Part shown: piece by piece, positions 11,123 through 22,610 of the stretch
Position numbering within the stretch: position 1 is the first letter of the stretch
Layout: each line of letters begins with the position of its first letter
Made by a program: the position numbers and the translations under genes
The notes under the pieces: generated by a model
Seen by the model: only the letters and a program-made list of their open reading frames with translations
What the model was told of the DNA's origin: nothing
Database searches by the model: none
Assembly (NCBI GenBank): GCA_009760855.2
Contig: WPIO01000140.1
Location: 498,001 to 562,000, forward strand
Direction of reading: 5' to 3'
From: Cristatella mucedo
Lineage: Eukaryota > Bryozoa > Phylactolaemata > Cristatellidae
Length of the DNA: 64,000 bases

Positions 11123-13494
11123 CAGGGGTGGGCAACCTTTTTGACTGGTGGACCACTATGGTTTCTAAAATTTGACAGAGGGGCCGGGCCAGAATAGGAG
11201 AATGGTGTGTTTGTGTGAACTAGTATAAATTAAATGTCAAAACCATTACATAAAAAGATTTGGCCTTTAACAGGCAGCAAAACACCATTGTGCTTAGTTT
11301 ATTGTAAAAATTTGTTTTACAAATTTATTAATTTAATAACGTAGTAATAAACTCCCATTCAGTTTCAGTCGGAACAGTGTTTTTGGTCTCCTTTTTTGCA
11401 ATTGCATCAATGTCAGGCGTTGTATTTGTTGCGGCAATTCTCAAGATAGATCCGAGGTCTTGGTCAGTTAACTTGGTTTTGTGACGGGCTTTGTTGATGT
11501 TCATGACACTGAATGTCTGTTCACACACATAGGTTGAGCCAAACAACGTCAGCATCTTCTGTACCATCCTCTGGAGGTTTGGAAGCATGGCTTCGCTTAG
11601 CAAAGCATACAAGTCGTTCAGTTTAAGAGAGTTGAACTTCTCCTTCCATACAGAGTCAGACTGAACATCTATCAGTTCCAACTGCAGCTCCTGTGGTGCT
11701 GTTTTCACGATCTTGTGACTGGGGACAGGACACCAGCTGAAGTGACTTTTCAATTTTTCAAAGTCACAGAAACGACGGCAGAATTCTCCGTGCAGGTCAT
11801 CCAGTGATTTGCTGTATTTCTGCACGTTTCAGGTCGCCTCTTCCTGCATGGCTAGTGTGGCGAAACGAGTGAAAGATTTGTTTGAAATTTGTCTGGAGAA
11901 AAGAGACAGCTTGGATTTGAAGGCCCTAACATTTGCGTACATGTCGTGCATAAATTGATCTTTCCCCAGTAGCTTGGTGTTCAGCTCATTCATGTGTGAA
12001 AGTATGTCCACAGCAAACGCAAAGTCACAAAGCCAGTTCTTGTCATTTAGCTCGGAAAATTCGTCGGATCTCCCCATTAACTCCAAAAATGCAGTGGTCT
12101 CCTTCAGGTCCCACACTCTTTGAAAGACTTTGCCCAGACTTAGCCAGCGCACACGAGAGTGGTAAAGTAAGTCCTGGTGATCTGCATCGGTTTTTTCTAG
12201 GAACGCAATAAACTGACGATGCTGAAGTCGAAGAACTGTGACTTGCCGTGAGAAATTGATTAACGAAGGAATAGCCAGCAAATTGAATAGCAAGGCGGAG
12301 TCTGTATGAGAAGCTCGTATAAAGTTAACAAGTTTTACGACTGGATTCACGACATGATTTAGCTACGATATAGACTTGCACAAACCTTCCTGATGAATGA
12401 TGCAGTGAAGGAAAATAACATCCCGATCAGAATTTTTCACTTTTACTTTTTCCTGCAGTATTTTTAGCAGCCCAACGTTTTTCCCAATTAAATTTGGCGA
12501 TCCATCCGTGGTGACATTGGCAAGTTTACTCCAAGGTAGCTAGCTTCATTCTGTCGATGACAGCAGACACCTGGTAATACAAGCCCTCTCCTTCATTTTT
12601 CCTTTCATGGACTCCATGGTAAAAAATTCCTCTGTGATCTCAAAACTGTTGCTAATCCCTCGGATAAAAATTATGAGCTGAGCAGTGTCTTTTAAGTCGT
12701 TACTTTCCTCCAGTGCTAGTGAATAAAACTTAAAGGACTCCGCCTTTTTATTCAATTTGCTGGCTATATCTTCGTTAATCAATTCCACACGGCAAGTCAC
12801 AATTCTGCATGATAAACTGATTTTTTCAAGTTTGCCTTTGTTATCCGGACACAAGAGACCTGCTGTCTCAACCATGCATTTTTTTTAAAATTCGCTTTCG
12901 GAGAAAGTCTTACCGGCCTTTGCTAATTTGAATGCCAGCAAAAAACTTGCCTTAGTACTTGACTCTTGAATCGCAGTTTGTCTGTGAAAAAGGTTTTGCT
13001 GAGTCTGTAAATTAGCCATCAATCTCTGAGCTGTAGCCGCCTTTTTTCTTGTGGACACTGTTGATTGGCGTAGTTAGCAACATGACGGCTGATGTTGTAT
13101 TCCTTAAAAACTGCTACAGTTTTTGGCATATCAGACGTACAGCTGTTGATCGGACTTCATTGAAAAAATATTCTGTTGTCCACTCTTTATTGAACACTCG
13201 GCACTCACTGTCTACTTTACTTTTCTTTGGTCCGCTCATGTTTATTGAAGGGCTGCAAGTACAAAGCGACAAAATGAAGTAGAGAGTAACCGTAATGCAT
13301 TACACTCAAGGGTCAATGTCTTCGGGGTGCGCCATCTGCTGGAGAAAGATGGGAATTGCAGCTAGGTAAAATGATTGAGGTGTCTTTATAATAAATTTAA
13401 TTTAATATAATATAACGTGGAAGAGTTCGGCAGGCCGGATTGAAAAGCCCAACCGGTCGTATATGGCTCGCGGGCTGTAGTTTGCTCATGTCTG
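11123..13494 (-). mobile_element. hAT transposon (GTF2IRD2/ZBED5-like clade) with 8-bp target duplication
   Basis: A 2.37-kb element. The left edge starts CAGGGGTGGGCAACC. The right edge, read inward on the minus strand, starts CAGACATGAGCAAACTACAG and then GCCCGCGAGCC. CAGGGGTGGGCAAACT with GCCCGCGGGCC is a common hAT terminus (family knowledge). The flanks are GTCTAGGG (11115-11122) and TTCTAGGG (13495-13502), a 7-of-8 match, as expected for hAT. It encodes one minus-strand transposase that is now broken. The mismatched ends and broken ORF make it inactive. Confidence 0.9.
11328..13239 (-). pseudogene. hAT transposase, decayed
   Basis: The start ATG is at 13239, giving MSGPKKSKVDSECRVFNKEW, the usual N-terminus of this clade. 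A frameshift follows after VRLIC; KTVAVFKEYNISRH (the Cys/His finger region) is readable in another phase. 12875-12546 carries a DUF4371-like core with FYSLALEESNDLKDTAQLII; the family normally has LDES, so a key Asp is Glu here. 12545-12351 has TTDGSPNLIGKNVGLL and FLHCIIHQE, with shifts and a stop. 12350-11829 has LYHSRVRWLSLGKVFQRVW. After one TGA, 11825-11328 carries the C-terminal dimerisation region: FGSTYVCEQTFSVMNINKAR, then LTDQDLGSILRIA. The last two blocks are in the same frame. Native length would be about 600-640 aa. The product would cut and join DNA at the element's ends in the nucleus; this copy cannot. Confidence 0.9.
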
Positions 13495-13502
13495 TTCTAG
13501 GG

Positions 13503-14458
13503 AGAAGGGTGTGACAGCCAGTCACACTGTCCCGTGGCAGCATCAGTGTCTGTCTGAGCAGAGAGGGGGACACTCTCTCTGCTTAGAGGGAGACATTGTG
13601 GGTGACTTCGCTGGCTGGCCACCACAGTGCCGCATTCGGACCTCACAGCCTACAGCCCATCCAGTAATAGATGAAATATTGGCACAGATGGCAACGACAG
13701 ATTGGTGTGCCGGGCTAATGTGCATCCTCTACATGGCTTTTCAATCACTATCTTGGAAACGGACGACATGCTATCTAGGTCTTTCAGGTTCTGGAATGGC
13801 CAGGGTATTTACCTTTTAAGCCTACTCAATAGGCTTCTAACTGGGCTCAACCGGTTCGTATTGCGCATAGAAAGTTACCTTAAGGATTCTGAACTATTCA
13901 GCAGAATTTAGTTTCCTCGTGGCTCTAGCCGGCATCGCTGTGCAGCTGCAGAATAGTTTTCCAGTGAGCAGGCATGCATGCATGCTGCATGCCCTCAAAC
14001 CAAGCTTCCATCTTTTATGTAAGAAGAATAGAACGAGGGCAGCTAGACAATCGTAACTGTTAACTTCACGTCTTCAGCATAGCTCAATTAAGAGAGGCTG
14101 CTTGAATAATACCTCCGACTGTCAACCTCTGTCAGCTGCTTCAAGGAAAGTGATCGCTGTTTGCTTACAGACGGTGGCTTTGCGTTCTAAGCGATGCCAA
14201 ATTGCTGGACTACTGTACCTTCATTTCCTATTCACCCGAAGCCTGCAGCTCACTGTGTACTGACATCACAAACACCCAGCCGACTCAAAACGAAGCCTAA
14301 ACCCACGTGCTCTTCGTTGCTTTTGCTAAGGCCTCGTGAATCGCTCTCAGTGTGCACACGCCTTCTGCCACTGGGCATGTTATTATTGCTAGTCAGTTGA
14401 CATACCTCCCTTCTGTAACCGCGTAGAGGTTCGTCCCCCGGTTCTCTACCGGTGGACT
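13503..14458. other. Unassigned
   Basis: Frames of 102 aa or less without motifs. A repeated GCATGCATGC run lies at about 13970-13985. Nothing else recognised. Confidence 0.3.
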
Positions 14459-14759
14459 GTGTGATGCGGTGCTGCAGTGCGGTTAAAACACAGGCGGCCA
14501 CAACTGGGTGCCGAAAGCAACAGTTTATTGTGGGCCTGTTAGTAGTGGTTACGCGCCGGCGCAAGCGCTTTACACGGCGCGTACCGGACCGACGGAGTTA
14601 ACTGCGCGAACTCCCGAAGCCCGAGTATAACCAACTACCCTGTGAGTTTACGCGGCGCGTAACGGACCGACGGAATTAACTGCGCGAACTCCCGAAGCCC
14701 GCGTATAATACACTAACCTATGCGCGCGTCGCTAGCAATTGCGAAGGCGGGTTGCTACA
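14459..14759 (-). mobile_element. LTR-like segment, possibly Ty3/gypsy-type solo LTR
   Basis: On the minus strand the segment begins TGTAGCAACCCGCC and ends ..ATCACACA. It has a TATA-like TTATACTCGGG, then a GC-rich leader and an AATAAACTGTTGC polyadenylation-type signal in the expected order. A G-rich string (TTGGGGTGC) lies just before the TGT start, where a polypurine tract would be. I see no flanking duplication, no gag or pol nearby and no convincing primer-binding site. It could be a solo or remnant LTR, or a GC-rich minisatellite that mimics one. Confidence 0.4.
14569..14722 (+). repeat. Two-copy tandem duplication, about 77 bp unit
   Basis: ACGGCGCGTACCGGACCGAC recurs as GCGGCGCGTAACGGACCGAC, each followed by GG(A)GTTAACTGCGCGAACTC-type sequence and CCCGAAGCCCG. 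It lies inside the LTR-like segment. Confidence 0.85.
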
Positions 14760-14861
14760 GCACCCCAAGATACGAGCAGCTAACTGAGTAGCCGGCAGAA
14801 CACAACTGCGTAGTCTAAGTTACACTTAGCTGTTCGTCGCCGTAGGTTTGCCTCTCGTGCT

Positions 14862-15072
14862 CTTGAAGCGTAGTCTCGCCTCGACTACCAAGCTGCAGCC
14901 CTGAGCTCTCGGGGCGTAGTCTCTGCTCGACTACCCCAGCTCTCTCAGCTCTCGGGGCGTAGTCCCTCTCGACTACCCAAGCTCTCTCAGCTCTCGGGGC
15001 GTAGTCTCTCTCGACTACCCAAGCTCTCTCAGCTCTCGGGGCGTAGTCTCTCTCGACTACCCAAGCTGTCCG
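14862..15072 (+). repeat. About 42-bp tandem array, each unit with a hairpin
   Basis: Clear units start at 14904, 14948, 14990 and 15032, with a degenerate unit before them and a divergent end. Each has GCTCTCGGGGCGTAGTC, then GACTACCCAAGCTCTCTC. GTAGTC and GACTAC pair around a 6-8 nt pyrimidine loop, so the array presents up to five identical small stem-loops. Confidence 0.9.
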
Positions 15073-15143
15073 AGTAAGCTCTCACTCGTCTCATTATATT
15101 CTCTCTCCTTTCCACTCCTGACCTGCTATTTCTACTTCAGCAT

Positions 15144-15382
15144 ATTAGTCGGTGCACATCCTGACCGCAACGTCTGCACCAGGCTTCATTCTAACTTTAG
15201 CAGGTAGACCAGGAGTCGGGCTTGTACTAGCTGTCCAAGTCGAACCCGCTAAGACAACCACATTAGTCGCTCCATCTCCTAACCGCATCGCCTGCATAAA
15301 GCTCCATTCTAACCTGAGCTAGGTGAGTCAGGAGCTGGGTCTGTACTAGGCGCCCTAGTCGACCCCCCCCCCTCTAAGGCAA
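15144..15382 (+). repeat. Two-copy diverged tandem repeat, about 118 bp unit
   Basis: ATTAGTCGGTGCACATCCTG (15144) and ATTAGTCGCTCCATCTCCTA (15262) start two units. Both share CATTCTAAC, CAGGAG(T/C)(C/T)GGG(C/T)(C/T)TGTACTAG and an AAGTCGA/TAGTCGA box. The second ends in a run of 10 C (15363-15372). Confidence 0.75.
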
Positions 15383-16142
15383 GGGCTCCCATCGCGGCTA
15401 AGCTGAGAGCTGCACCAGTGCACTTCTGGCCCTTGTGAAGTGCACAGAAAAAGGTTGAGTTTTCTTGAAGTAAAGTAAAGGCTAGCCGATTTAGCACACA
15501 CATTTATAAGGCAACAGATGGGCCTCATCGGCAATAAATCACCACTGTTGCTTGCAGCAACGAATAGGTTCTATAAGTAAGCTTAGGCGTTCGAACGGTC
15601 GGCACACTGGCATTCACAATTCTCATGCATTAGTGAGCATGTTGCAATTAAGCATGCAAAATTCTGTTTTGGCTGATGCAGCGGCTCAGAATTGAACAGA
15701 GAAGGGTTTTCGTAACTGCAATCTGATTGATTATGCAGTCACTTGGCTATGTGATGAAGAAATGCAATTAGCTTCCAGGCAAGAGGAGGGATCATTCTAG
15801 CCTTGGAATTATTGCATTTGTCTATCCAGTGAGTCAACCTAACCACCCCTGCCACCTTATTTGCAGCAGCTCAGCCTAAAAGCTCTATACAGATCACACC
15901 CTATCTTGCAGTGTGTCAATTATTTATATCAGGCATTAATTGTCTTAATAGTGAACATTGCTAAATACAAATACAATTAAATAAATAAATTAATTAAAGT
16001 AAATACAAATTAATAAATATACTATATTTGTATATTTGCTTATCATTTTTCTAGTTCAAATGGTGATGTCAAGCTATTGCGTGAGGACAAAGATCCAAGC
16101 TATTGCAATATGTCGAGCAACAGACTGTAAGGAGCACTGCCA
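15383..16142. other. Unassigned, AT-rich toward the right
   Basis: No gene seen. 15930-16030 is AAATA/AATTA-rich low-complexity DNA just before the GACA array. Confidence 0.3.
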
Positions 16143-16750
16143 AGAGAGAGAGACAGGGACAGAGGGAGGAAAAGAGACAGAGAGACAGAGAGATAGAGAG
16201 ACAGAGAGACAGAGAGACAGAGAGACAGAGAGACAGAGAGACAGAGAGACAGAGACACAGAGATACAGAGAGACAGAGAGACAGAGAGACAGAGAGACAG
16301 AGACACAGAGAGACAGAGAGACAGAGAGACAGAGAGACAGAGACACAGAGATACAGAGAGAGACAGAGAGAGACATAGAGAGACAGAGAGAGACAGAGAG
16401 ACAGAGACACAGAGAGACAGAGATACAGAGAGAGACAGAGAGAGAGAGAGAGACAGAGAGAGACAGAGAGACAGAGATACAGAGAGACAGAGACACAGAG
16501 AGACAGAGATACAGAGAGAGACAGAGAGAGACAGAGAGAGACAGAGAGACAGAGACAGAGAGGCAGGGAGACAGAGAGACAGAGAGACAGAGAGACAGAG
16601 AGATAGAGAGACAGAGACAGAGACAGAGAGACAAAGAGACAGAGAGACAGAGAGACAGAAAGACAGAAAGACAGAGAGACAGAGAGACAGAGACACAGAG
16701 ACACAGAGACAGAGACAGAGACAGAGACAGAGACAGAGACAGAGACAGAG
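16143..16750. repeat. (GACAGA)n microsatellite, left half
   Basis: About 600 bp of AGAGACAG units with CACAGAGA and GATA variants. The same motif resumes at 17515 after a LINE-A insertion, so the two blocks look like one array. Confidence 0.95.
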
Positions 16751-17514
16751 GCAATAATAATAATAATAATAATAATGCACTTGATAAAGCACCCTCAGAG
16801 AACTCAATCTCTTTCTAGGTGCCTTACATTTGCTGCAAAAGGGAAATACAATTGATGGTAAGTAAGATCATGCTTGATAAACAAACAAAATTAATATAAT
16901 GGTTGGGGGCGACATGCACAGGGTCAGCATGCGTATGTGGTTACTGGCAGCATGCATGGTGTCAGCACATATAAGCACATGAAGGACGAAGCACAAGGAC
17001 CCATTAAATACTGTCCTAAATAGGTGTGTTTTTAAGTTCTTTTTAAATGTGGTTAAGTCAGGGGATGTTGTGACACAAGTCGGGAGGGAGTTCCAGGCTT
17101 TGGGAGCATATGAACTAACTGCACTGTCTCCAAAGAATTTGAGGTGTATACGAGGTATTGGTTGACCGTTGAATTCCGAAAAGTGGGTGGTACCGTGCTA
17201 GGCCTAGTAGGGGAGTAGATCTGAGAGTTAGGCTGGAGCCAAAGAATGAAGTGACCTAAAAGTGAGCACCTTGACGTCAATCCGTTGCTTGACTGGTAGC
17301 CTGTGCAGGTCAGCGAGAAGTAGTGTGATTTGGCAACTGCGAAGCTCAGGACAGACAAGCCTAGCTGTGGAGTTTTGCACCAGTTGCAATCTCCTGATCG
17401 CACATGCCGGTAGGCCAGTAAGCAGTAATCGCCTGATCGCACATGCCGGTTGGCCAGTAAGCAGTGAGTTGCAGAAGTCGGGACGGGATGTCACGAATGC
17501 ATGGACTAACTTAG
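16751..17514 (-). mobile_element. LINE-A copy inserted in the GACA array
   Basis: The 3' end is at 16751: (AAT)n, then the inverted family stem GATAAAGCACCCTCAGAGAAC. The body matches the 3' half of LINE-A and stops at ATGGACTAACTTAG, where GACAGA repeats resume. Near 17395-17465 a GATCGCACATGCCGGT(A/T)GGC block is duplicated in tandem (about 40 bp), so the frame repeats LLTGLPACAIRRL. Other shifts break the ORF. AGACAGAG on both sides could be a target duplication but is masked by the array. Confidence 0.9.
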
Positions 17515-17644
17515 AGACAGAGACAGAGAGACAGAGAGACAGAGAGACAGAGAGACAGAGAGACAGAGAGACAGAGAGACAGAGAGACAGAGAGACAGAG
17601 AGACAGAGAGACAGAGAGACAGAGAGACAGAGAGACAGAGAGAC

Positions 17645-17677
<33 letters not shown>

Positions 17678-17792
17678 GACAGAGAGACAGAGAGACAGAG
17701 AGACAGAGAGACAGAGAGACAGAGAGACAGAGAGACAGAGAGACAGAGACAGAGGCAGAGACTGAGACAGAGGCAGAGACTGAGACAGAAGT
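17515..17792. repeat. (GACAGA)n microsatellite, right half
   Basis: Very regular AGAGACAG units to about 17745, then GAGGCAGAGACT variants. It continues the array at 16143-16750. Confidence 0.95.
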
Positions 17793-18764
17793 CAGCCTGC
17801 CTCCAACGTTACGTGCAACGCATTTGCAGCCTCTACCGGCTACCTTAGGTGCTGTCCTTTCATCTTTCATCTCAATCGTCACATGAAAATCTAATCGACT
17901 TTTGTGTAGCTCAGATCGAAGCAAACACTCTGCTCCTCAAACACGCTCTGCCTCTAAGTAGAGGCAAAGTAGGCAATGCCCTGGTTTCAGTAGCACTAAC
18001 TTTGTAGCGAGCCAAGAATGTGCTAGCACCAGCTGATGGATCACTTCGTATAGCAGCAGTTCATGAGATGACTGGATGCTAGGGCAGCAATCGGGTGCTG
18101 TAAAAATGAATTAGCTAAGTGTACTTATGATTGCTTACAAGACCTGCTCGAGTAGACTGGATTCTTAATACTCGAGCACTTATGGACAGTCGGTTCTTCA
18201 ATGAGTCACCTGCTTTACTAGGCTTTTCCTCGGCAGGCAGGCTTAGTTCTGCCCGAGTGGTTTTCCCCATGCTTCCCGGGTCTCCCGTTTGAGTTTCATG
18301 ACGGTTCTCCTTATCAAATGATGGCCGGTGCTCTCTAGCAAAGACATTCAAACTGGTAAGCAAAGATATTCAAACAGTAAGACGGAATCCACAGATACAA
18401 AAAATGCAATTCCTAAGCCTAAGATCTAAAGCAGGCAAGTCTTCTAATGACACTGCAAGAATTTCAATAAGCCAATTTTCTTATTAGCCAGCTCTTTGCA
18501 AGCATGAAAGAGAAGCAGCACACGACGAGCAGCCGCTTCGGCCGATGGCAAGCCGTGCCCCGATCGGGCGATCCTCGGGCTTGCTTGCTATCTGGTAGGA
18601 GGTGGCCCCGATCCGCCTGTACATGTGGCCTGTGGAGCTCGGCCGATGGGCCACACACAAGTATCTAGAAAGCACTGGTCCGCAAAAAAAGCTGGCAGCT
18701 TGTCCCATGAGCTTTTAGTTGAAGAAGAGTGCTAACATATCATGGTTGCTCTCGTAGAATGGGA
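17793..18764. other. Unassigned
   Basis: Short frames only; no recognised motif. A GC-rich patch lies at 18530-18650. Confidence 0.3.
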
Positions 18765-19290
18765 ATAATAGTAATAGTAATAATAACAGTGATATTACTG
18801 AAAATAACAATACATGCATACTGCACTCTAAGAGAACCAAAGAGCCCTTCACAGGTACTTTCAGTAACTGGAAAAGAAGCATGTTAACTTTTAGTTGACT
18901 GATAAGGCATGAGCAATAATATCAACCAAAATAAGCCTGCAGAAAGACAATTCACACCGACGGAGCGATTTCCGAGATGAGCTGCTGGGCTTTTTGGCTT
19001 CCTTCTGTATGGTGTCAGTCAGCAGGCTTTGTAATGTGTCAATTGATAGGGATTTCTAGCCGTTGGATTCGTAAGAGCTGTGGGCAAACTTGCTCTGCAA
19101 AGGATTTGGGGTTGGTTAGAGGTATGGCTGAACGGCTCGACAGTCGAATGAAGGGATGCTGCGTTGATTGAGAAGCCTGATGAGCCTGAGGTATTTAAGG
19201 CGCACAGGTTCCTAGTTAGAGAATGAAGGGACCTGCAAGTGAGAGGCATGCACTTCAAGTCAATTTGCTTTAATTTGGCTCGAGCACGAA
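18765..19290 (-). mobile_element. Old LINE-A-like remnant
   Basis: An (AAT)n-like tail (18765-18800) is followed by CTGCACTCTAAGAGAACC, a worn LINE-A end. Farther on are GCAAAGGATTTGGGGTTGGTTAGAGG and AGAGAATGAAGGGACCTGCA. These correspond in order to GGATTTAAGGTTTGTACGAGG and AGAATGAAGGGACCTAAAAG of the young copies. No frame survives. Confidence 0.65.
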
Positions 19291-19344
19291 ATTTTAAATT
19301 TAATAGCCAAGGCTTTTGAAGTCCTGTGTACAGTGAACGGAAAG

Positions 19345-20010
19345 TAGTCTTAGCATGTGCAGTCAGATGCTTACAGCTGATCCAAAACTCTACAGCTAGG
19401 CTTGTCTGTCGTGAGCGTAGCAGTTGCTACATCACACCACTTCTCGCCGACCAGCACTGGCTACCAGTCAAGCAATGCAATGACTTCAAGGTTTTGTCAC
19501 TCACTTTTAGGTCCCTTCATTTTTTGGCTCCAGCCTACCTATCAGATCTACTCCACAACCAGGCCAAGAAGCATCGTACCACCTGCTTTTCGGAAACTAA
19601 CTGTTTACCTAGACCTCGTACAAACCTCAAATCCTTTCGAGACTGTGCATTTAGTTCGTATGCTCCAAAAGCCTGGAACTCCCTCCCGACTTGCGTCACG
19701 GCATCCCCTAACTTTACCACATTTAAAAAGAAATTAAAAAATGCACCTATATATGACAACTTTTATTGGGTCCCTGTGATTTGTCCTTTATGTGCTTATG
19801 CGTGCTGACACTGGGCATGCTGCCACTAACCACATTTGCATGCTGACCCTGTGCATATCACCCCCAACCATGTTATTCATGTTGTTTATCACGCAAGATC
19901 CCACTCCCCACTCGATCGTGTTTCCTTTGCAGCAAATGTAAAGTGCCTAGAAAGAGATTGAGTTCTCTGAGGGCGCTTTATCAGGTGCATTATTATTATT
20001 ATTATTATTG
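19345..20010 (+). mobile_element. LINE-A copy, 3' half
   Basis: 5'-truncated. The frame at 19326-19808 (160 aa) gives LQLIQNSTARLVCRERSS, ITPLLADQHWLPVK, SLTFRSLHFLAPAYLSDLL and APKAWNSLPTCV, then FKKKLKNAPI, the L2-type C-terminus. The 3' UTR ends in GTAAAGTGCCTAGAAAGAG..GAGGGCGCTTTATC and (ATT)n. It diverges from the young copies and has no RT core. Confidence 0.85.
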
Positions 20011-20100
20011 ATCGCTCAATCGATAGAGAACTGAGTCGAAAATCCAGAGGTTGTGAGATTGGTTCCCCATCCCGACGTGCAATTCCTTCTCTGCATTATG
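20011..20100 (+). mobile_element. tRNA-related SINE head, low certainty
   Basis: CGCTCAATCGATAGAG resembles a tRNA D-arm A box, and GAGATTGGTTCCCC about 40 bp later resembles a degenerate B box, a Lys-tRNA-like layout. It lies directly after the (ATT)n of a LINE-A. No second copy and no matching acceptor stem were found, so a true tRNA gene is unlikely. Confidence 0.4.
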
Positions 20101-22602
20101 CTGGAGACTGTACAGGTAAGCAGTAAGAGTGAGGTAGGTAAGCAGCGAGAGTCACTGGCACCCACGGAGCACGCAGGAGCACCAGTGGCAGCAGCACTGA
20201 GGGGTCGGGTCTAGGACGATTGTCAGACTGCTGACTGTGCTGAGCCATGAGTGCAAGGAAAAGAGGCTGTCAATGCCACTCTCCTTTACCCTATCTTGGT
20301 CAAGTGAGCGAATTGCAGTTTGCAGCCAGCTTGCCTGCACTTCAGAGCTCAATTGAACCAGAAAATGTACAGCGCCTGCACATGTAACCAGAACTCGCGT
20401 AACATGAAGAGGGGATTGGTCTCGAGCTACCCTGCCAAATTACTGCCGACAAGCTATTTATACCCATCAGCTTGTCTAAATGGTATCTAACTTAACCATC
20501 TGCTACCGTGCTCTGCTAGTGTTCATTATCACCTTGGAAACATTAAATATACACTAGATATTGTACATACATTGCCACATGTCTCAGTGGCATGTACTTG
20601 GCTGCTCCTTGTACTAGCTTCGCTGCCGATTTACATTCTGATTGCTGCTAATGCCGCCTATCCCATCTATGCAAAATGGTCCTCTGCACGGCGATGTCGT
20701 TGGATTAGCTCAGCCAGTCTGTGGGTTTGCGTCACAGCCCCTGTGGCTTTGGTTTGCAAGGGCATCTGTAGCTCCACCTGCCCTGCCGTTCTATCAGCAC
20801 AAGTAGTGAACTCCTACATACCAGCCTTGCAAGAGGCATACCTCCGATGGGGGATAGGCCTATCGATATGCACGGGCACCGGTGTGAAGTGCCACCTTTA
20901 CTCTCTATCCACAGCATGGACAGCACGAATAGGAGCGGCAGCAGTTCCCCAATGGCAGCAGCCTGCCTGGAGCAGCAAGCATCCACACGAGTGTGATTGG
21001 GCAGCACACGGCGATTGACGAAGAAATGACCTCGCTTCGGCAATCGGCTGTGCTCATGCCCTCCAGGGAAGCCGAAGTCGGCAGCAACTTTCAGTCACAT
21101 CCGCCCCGTCGAGCAGTGGCCGCGCCGTGTCGCGCCGTGCCGCGCCTCGCCGCGCCAGTCTGCAATGATGAGCAGCACTTTCTGCCGGGTGCAGAAAGCA
21201 TGCCACCTAGTCGGTCCGACCACAATGCTTCCCCCAAGCCCAAACCCCATAGCTCGGCCACTGCTGCTCGAGACGCACACACAAGTTGCGCGTATCGGCC
21301 GAGGACTTCCGTGGCACCGGCGATCGGCGGCTCGGGTGCTGGTGCCTCATTGCTGCACTCTCTCATCGCGTGCTGCCGACAGTCACGTGGCCTTTGGCTT
21401 TTAGGCACCTCGATCAGGACAGTGACGTTAGCCTCTTCCTGCCGCCTTCTCACTCTGCTCTGCCGACCAGCTCCACCGCCGCCTGGCCGAGCCTGCTCAA
21501 AGCCCTTGCACAGCGAATCCATCTCACTTTGAATGTGATGCTGCCGGCTACTACGGTACACTCATGCCGAGCAGCCTATAACCAGGCACGTCTGTCTACT
21601 CTGCAATCTGTGCTGATGCCGCTGCTGCCTATGCAGAGTGGCTCATGGCTGGCCTGAGCTTCCGGCCAGCCGGCTGTCGATGGCTCTGTCAACTGCCGAC
21701 CTCAAGTTGGAGTACGGCAGCTGTGCCTCATCCCTGCCGCCTGCCTGCCATCCTTTAGGGAGAGTGAGTGAGTGAGTGAGACGCCAGAGTGAGCCGCACA
21801 GCAGCAGCTGCAGATGTTGTCTGGTCCCAGGTCATCTGGGGCCGGACTTGCACCATCGGTCCAGCAGACAGACGTCTGTCTTGGTGCAGACACTGTCGAG
21901 GAAGCAGCCAATTGGCCGGACTTAAATGCCATGGGCGGTTGAACAATAGAAACCCATGGAGACTGTAAACAAGAAACGTATAGTCATCAATTCTGACTGG
22001 CTTTGAGGCTGATGCCGTCCTCCGGCTGCCAGAAGTTGCTCTGCTCTATTTCTGCTGTGGTGTCCGTGCTCTAATCTTGGCTGCATTTTGTATACTGTAG
22101 CAGTTACAATGTTGATTTGAAATGTCAACTTGCCGAGTTCATTGAGAAACAAGCTGTGAGCATGTTCACCTTTTCTTTGTTTTTTGTTTACCTTTCTAAA
22201 ATATTCAAGATAAGGCTTGAAGCTGCCATGCATGCCAAAAGTATGCTTACTTTTCTAGCTTCAGTGCATCCTAAGCACGGCCTTCCTGAAATTCCTCAAC
22301 CCATCTTGGAGAAGTAGCAAAGGCATAAACATTAATAAAAAAAAGTGAACGTTTCTGTTTTTAAATGATGAATTCTGAAGAACTGACATTACAAAGTCAA
22401 TGTGGTAAACTGCACTGGATCAAAAGTGGTGCACCATCTAGGAATACGTGCAGTGGATGAAAAACTAGGATGCTGCTTCCGATGGCCACGGTGCTACTTC
22501 AAAAGTCACCCTCAAAATCCAGCCAACATCGAGAACAATACCCGTCGTATCTCCTCACTCTTGCGTGCCTGTACATAGTTTCCACAGATCCGGAATAGCA
22601 AC
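20101..22602. other. Unassigned, GC-rich in the middle
   Basis: 20990-21660 is GC- and CpG-rich, with a short CGCGCCGTG-type tandem near 21118-21160. A 179-aa plus-strand frame at 20993-21532 and a 156-aa minus-strand frame at 21561-21091 overlap. Neither shows a recognisable domain. They could be chance frames in CpG-rich DNA, or exon pieces of an unknown gene. Confidence 0.3.
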
Positions 22603-22610
22603 TGCAACAT

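Noticed and set aside
14904-15065. CRISPR-like regularly spaced repeat
   Set aside because: The units are directly tandem with no unique spacers, and the setting is eukaryotic.
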